From Lepidurus packardi (taxonomy: Eukaryota > Arthropoda > Branchiopoda > Notostraca > Triopsidae), in NCBI GenBank assembly GCA_023053545.1, contig JAKZAN010000006.1:11291412-11355411 (forward strand): DNA of 64,000 nt, written 5' to 3'. The position numbers were made by a program, and so were the translations under genes. Below the pieces are notes generated by a model. The model made no database searches, had not been told where the DNA came from, and saw only the letters and a program-made list of their open reading frames with translations. Shown piece after piece: positions 59,796 to 64,000 of this stretch. Each line of letters starts with the position of its first letter. Position 1 is the stretch's first letter.

Positions 59796-61585
59796 TCCTC
59801 CTCTTTTGCCCCCATACGCCTCGGTCCATTTGGAACATTTGAAACATTTGGAACATTTGGACACCATTTGGAACACCATTTGGAACCATTTGGAACACCA
59901 TTTGGAACATTCGGACCACCCACCATCTAGCGGCAGTGGACTGAACCGCGTCGTCATTAGCATTGGTGTCTCTACCCTCTCCTCGACTCCGGACGCCTTC
60001 AACCCGCTCAACCGACCTTGCCGAGCTGGCGCTCCCATGCGGGCTTCTTACGCACTTGCCCGTTTATTTATAAGCTCGATAGACTAACTCCCTTTTCTTT
60101 CCTTTATTTTTTAAGAATAATTCTGGTCGATCCTTTGCATCTCTATTTTGATTTTCGCATACTGTGGTATACCAATCCTGCTTTACCAAAGAACACGCGT
60201 AAGTTAACGAAAGCCAAATGAAATAAAAATAATTCTATGTTCAGGGGTTCATTTATCCAGTCAACGCTATAAGTTAGAGATTGCTCATAATAAAGCAATT
60301 TAATAAGTTCATTTAAGCACAGGGATGCTGGTACTATCTTCCTCCCGTTTTATTATTATTTGTATCCCCGGACAATAATTGATTATGGATTATTGATTAA
60401 ACGACACACGTCAGTTCAAAATAAGCTCAATATCGAGTAAAAAAAAAATACTAATTTTAAATTCAGGAAATGCAATACTAGTCTCCTTCCCATTTCGGAA
60501 TTCTGGATGCTTGTACCGATTGATCAAGTGACCAAAAATTTGATTTTATCAAGGTGAGTTTTTTAATTTATATTTTTTAATGGTAAGAGCACAACTCATA
60601 ATTTTTCTAAATAGGGTGCCATTTTTCTGGACGTTAAAGATTTGTTTCCTGCATGGTTTAATGAAACCAAGTCTCCTTTGTCAACAACATTCGTAAGCTT
60701 AAAAATAAGAGTAAAATATAGTTCATCCATTTGAGTGCAGGTGTTTTTGATACCATTTTCATCAGAGTAGATGTCGCTTTATTGTGATGACGTTTGTCAA
60801 GCGAATATTAGTTCGATTAAGCGGAGATTCTAATAACCGAAAATCCGAAATGTGTACATGTGTACAGTACATGTGTGTAGGTTGTTTTATGATGTAAATA
60901 AGAAAAATAAAAATAGTGATATTAAGAACGAAATTACATTTTCTTGTCTATACCAAATGACCATATTCTTTATTTTGCAACGGCTGATTCTAGCAACCAG
61001 GGATCGCAATAAGTGGCACCTACTACGGGACCTTGACTATAGTATTGGATATTTTTTAAGAGTCGCAATATTTTGTGTTCTCTTGCAGTTGATTGGGAGC
61101 TTTGAACGGCAGCTTCTCCTTTCCTTTCAGTTCCCTTTTTTATTTTCTCCGTGTTTTCTCGTCATTGGATTGTGTAAACTTCCACGCCGGGTTTTTTACA
61201 GGTAGGAAACTTTCTATGTTCGCTTCATTAACAGAACTCGTCAGCTATTCTGCACGAGCTGACCGTAGTTGTGGGGTGGGGGAAGGGGAAGCCAGCTCTA
61301 AACGGCGTCAGTTCAATGCACAGGTTTCGAGTCGGGTAGACTTTTTAAATGACCCACTATTACGGTGAGGCCGGGCAACGTCGGGTGGCACTCATGCAGG
61401 CAGCGTACGAGACAGGGATGACTCCCCGACGGGTGCTGTCTTCTTCTTAAAAGATGGCTGGAGTCGCGCGGCGGCTAATTCGTATGGCCGCGACATATTT
61501 CTTTCTTTGTTTGCATAGTCTTCCCCCTCTTCCCCCTTTTTTTCTTCTCTTACCCCCGGTGACCGCGAACATCATGCCCCAGCTT
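59796..61585. repeat. 1790-bp tandem duplication, unit 2
   Basis: Second unit of the tandem pair, beginning with repeat B copy 3. At its end the same AGCTT junction that precedes forward repeat B at 59796 is followed instead by an inverted repeat B core. Confidence 0.93.
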
Positions 61586-61742
61586 ACTGCCGCTAGATGG
61601 TGGGTGGTCCGAATGTTCCAAATGGTGTTCCAAATGGTTCTAAATGGTGTTCCAAATGGATTCCAAATGTTCCAAATGTTTCAAATGTTCCAAGTGTTCC
61701 AAATGGACCGAGGCGTATGGGGGCAAAAGAGGTCACACACAA
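61586..61742. repeat. Repeat B core, inverted copy
   Basis: Reverse complement of the repeat B core, from ACTGCCGCTAGATGGTGG to GGGGGCAAAAGAGG, with small changes in the minisatellite. It joins directly to Gypsy-2-type gag sequence at about 61743. Confidence 0.9.
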
Positions 61743-62126
61743 GAGCCCGTTAACGTACCGGGCACACCCAGCGGCATTGGTCACGATGGAGAGTTGATCG
61801 CGGGGATCCGCACCTTGTTAGCCAGAGTCGGTCATTCAGCCATGCCTTCAGACCACCCCAGGACCCCGCCCCGACCTGATTTTCCGCCAGATCCGAACGA
61901 AAGGAGAGGATGCTTCGAGTGCGGCAGAGTCGGACATTTGGCCAGAGACTGTCCAAATCGAAGGGCCTCCACGTGCTACAAATGTGGGGGAGGACACTTT
62001 AGCCGTAATTGCCCCAACTCCGACGGTTTTAACCATGGTAGCGGAAATCGTCCGGGTCAAAATGCCGCTTACCGTAATCGGTCGGAAAACCCACGGGCCG
62101 CCCCGGGAGGGCAGGGTCGGCCCTAA
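61743..62126 (+). pseudogene. gag: Gag C-terminus with two zinc knuckles
   Basis: Last ~125 codons of Gypsy-2 gag, with CFECGRVGHLARDC and CYKCGGGHFSRNC. The N-terminus and capsid region are missing; the frame is joined to repeat B. Confidence 0.85.
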
Positions 62127-62152
62127 CTTCCGCAGAAGCCCCTTTCGTCCCA

Positions 62153-64000
62153 GTGGTTTCGACAACTTCTCTGGGTAGTCGACCAACCACTTTGCCGTTC
62201 ATCTTCATCCATTTGGGCAGATGTATCGACGGAGTACCAGCAGTAGTGGATTCGGGTGGCGCACGATCGTTAGTACGAGAAGACATGATAAGCGGAATTC
62301 GTGACCAAATCGAACCATATTTAGGTCCGAATATTTGTGGAGCGGCCAAGGAAGATTTGCCGGTTATGGGAACACTTGAACTCCGAGTTGTGTGGAAGGC
62401 CGGAAGAGTAGACACGGTCAACCGATTTATCGTGGTCCGGCACTGCCCATTCCCCGTTATACTCGGCGTAGACTGGATGGGGCGGAATGACGTTGGCGCC
62501 ATGGTACTGGGTAGAAGCACTATTGCCGTCCCGCGCGTGAGTCAACGGCTTCACATACCGAAGACAGAATCGTGGGTTTTGGAACAAATCGAGGACCAAA
62601 GTGTCGAGCTATCGACGGATTTAACAAATAATTCCACGGCATTCGGAGGTACTGGGACGGTCGCCGAACCAGTAGGACCAGTCAGCCAACAGGAAGAACT
62701 ACCTACAATCCCCACAGTTCTTCCAGATATTTCTGTGGAACTGAACACCGAAGAATCGTGGGTTTTGAAACAAATCGAGGACCAAAGTATTGTGGCGGTC
62801 GCCGAACCAGTAGGACCAGTCAGTCAACAGGAAGAGCTGCCTACAATCCCCACAGTACTTCTAGATATTTCTGTGGAACCCAACCCCGAAGAATCGTGTT
62901 GGTCCCCTCCCGGCTTCGACCCAGTCACGGAGAGCTTAGGCATCTGTACTATCTGCGGTACCACGTCCCTACCCGCCTCTACCATGGTTTTCGTTCGAGT
63001 TCACGCCCCTCGAGGTTCTCCGGAGACGGTGGTCGTTCCGTTAGTCCGTCACGCTCGATCTAGAAGAGAGTGGGTGATTCCCGAGAGCATACTCGCCGTG
63101 CAGGAAGGCTTCATAGATATTCCAGTGGTCAATTTAAGTTCGTCGCCAATTCAATTCCGAAGCGGTCAACGCCTATGCAGAGTAACGAAGCCAGGGATGC
63201 CAGTAGCCGAAGTTAAGGAGACGAATGGATCACCCGATGTAATCCTAAGCGTGTCCGAAGGAAATGCCGCCTCCAAGTCACCGTTGCAACTGGATATCAA
63301 CCCTGAACTCCCGCCCAGAGAATCCGAAGCCGTACGACAACTTGTTCAGAAGTACCAACATTGCTTTCAAGAATCTGAGGGCAGCTTGGGCCATACGGAT
63401 ATTGTCAGACACCGGATCGAGACTTCTGACGCCCCGCCCCTTTCCTGCCTCCCTCGAAGATTGTCGCCGGGAGAAAGAGAAGTAATAGCCGGACAAGTAT
63501 CCGACATGTTGGAAAAGGGAATAATTACCTCATCAGAAAGTCCTTGGTCGTCTCCAGTCGTGCTGGTACGGAAGAAGAATGGAGAGCTGCGATTCTGCGT
63601 GGATTACCGACGTCTTAATGCGGCCACAAAAAGAGACGTATACCCCCTGCCGAGGATTGATGACGTTTTGGATCGGATTGGAAACGCAAAATACTTCACT
63701 TCCCTAGACTTGGCTAGCGGTTACTGGCAAGTAGCAGTGGATCCTGAATATCAAGAAAAGACAGCTTTCGTGACTCCAGATGGTCTCTATGAATTCAAGA
63801 GGATGCCATTCGGTTTAAGCAACGCGCCTGCCACCTTCCAGCGACTCATGGACAGAGTCTTAGTTGGCTTAAAATGGCATCAGTGTCTGGTCTACCTGGA
63901 TGACGTATTGGTTTATGGAACAACATTTGAAGAACACCAGAGTCGATTGCAGACTGTACTAGAGGCGATTTCCCGGGCTGGACTTACCTTGAAAACCCAG
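62153..64000 (+). CDS. pol: Gypsy-2-type protease and RT (partial)
   Basis: Open to the window edge. Protease VDSGGARSLV, the duplicated Pro/Glu-rich linker, RT with VVLVRKKNGELRFCVDYRRL, FTSLDLASGYWQV and LVYLDDVLVY. Nearly identical to 41871-43718, so the two copies diverged recently or exchange sequence. Confidence 0.9.
   Translation, partial: MVSTTSLGSRPTTLPFIFIHLGRCIDGVPAVVDSGGARSLVREDMISGIRDQIEPYLGPNICGAAKEDLPVMGTLELRVVWKAGRVDTVNRFIVVRHCPFPVILGVDWMGRNDVGAMVLGRSTIAVPRVSQRLHIPKTESWVLEQIEDQSVELSTDLTNNSTAFGGTGTVAEPVGPVSQQEELPTIPTVLPDISVELNTEESWVLKQIEDQSIVAVAEPVGPVSQQEELPTIPTVLLDISVEPNPEESCWSPPGFDPVTESLGICTICGTTSLPASTMVFVRVHAPRGSPETVVVPLVRHARSRREWVIPESILAVQEGFIDIPVVNLSSSPIQFRSGQRLCRVTKPGMPVAEVKETNGSPDVILSVSEGNAASKSPLQLDINPELPPRESEAVRQLVQKYQHCFQESEGSLGHTDIVRHRIETSDAPPLSCLPRRLSPGEREVIAGQVSDMLEKGIITSSESPWSSPVVLVRKKNGELRFCVDYRRLNAATKRDVYPLPRIDDVLDRIGNAKYFTSLDLASGYWQVAVDPEYQEKTAFVTPDGLYEFKRMPFGLSNAPATFQRLMDRVLVGLKWHQCLVYLDDVLVYGTTFEEHQSRLQTVLEAISRAGLTLKTQ

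Larger units (their letters stand above)
61743..64000 (+). mobile_element. Gypsy-2 family, second copy, 5'-truncated, runs off window
   Basis: Matches 41871 to about 44130 in reverse complement with few changes. It starts within gag, just before the zinc knuckles, at the repeat B junction. Its orientation is opposite to the copy at 39130-45307. The 3' part lies beyond the window. Confidence 0.93.

Overview
The window looks like arthropod nuclear DNA, most likely from a crustacean, although no sequence here names the species. Support comes from GT-AG introns, a class V myosin remnant, an Ig-superfamily exon pair, Ty3/Gypsy elements (some with insect-retrovirus-type env), a BEL/Pao integrase remnant, a Jockey-like LINE, long (TA)n tracts, and endogenous pieces of several animal-virus groups. 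It is a nested graveyard of transposons and viral insertions with little intact host coding sequence. No rRNA, tRNA or CRISPR array was recognised.

Region 1-17.7 kb is a giant inverted repeat (arms about 1-3411 and 14290-17700) around a unique centre. The centre carries a Polinton/adintovirus-type capsid module: a basic core-protein-like gene, an F54H12.2/hexon-type major capsid gene and an adenain-type protease. Each arm repeats three unplaced genes (one with three exons), 31-bp iteron-like repeats and a CCAAT/TATA/GC-box promoter. The arms run on into a retroelement ORF. No polB or Polinton integrase is visible. A Gypsy element (3870-9046) sits in a (TA)n tract inside the left side.

Region 17.4-28.1 kb holds a decayed errantivirus-like element (pol, then env). 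Its pol is broken by a polyadenylated negative-strand RNA-virus nucleoprotein-like insertion (20.16-21.69 kb). Env is followed by an unrecognised 256-aa ORF and then by an almost complete flavivirus NS5 (methyltransferase plus polymerase) with a 3' UTR that keeps a flavivirus dumbbell motif.

Region 28.1-34.2 kb contains the 3' half of a second env-bearing Gypsy element on the minus strand, (TA)n blocks, and a BEL/Pao integrase remnant split by a solo LTR.

Region 35-46.3 kb has two copies of an unidentified repeat flanking a decayed myosin V fragment. One copy is split by a full-length Gypsy element with a GTAT target duplication. Region 46.3-48.6 kb has a two-zinc-finger ORF and faint exons.

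Region 48.6-52.8 kb is a Gypsy element (ATAG target duplication) whose RT, RNase H and integrase were deleted, fusing protease-side and env coding in one frame. It sits next to an Ig-domain gene fragment.

Region 53.4-64 kb contains a 3'-truncated LINE, several copies of a minisatellite-bearing repeat (one inverted), a 1790-bp tandem duplication, and part of a second copy of the 39-45 kb Gypsy family running off the window end.

The genes do not form one pathway. The common theme is repeated capture of viral and retroviral sequence at one locus, which resembles a piRNA-cluster-like trap; that is inference.
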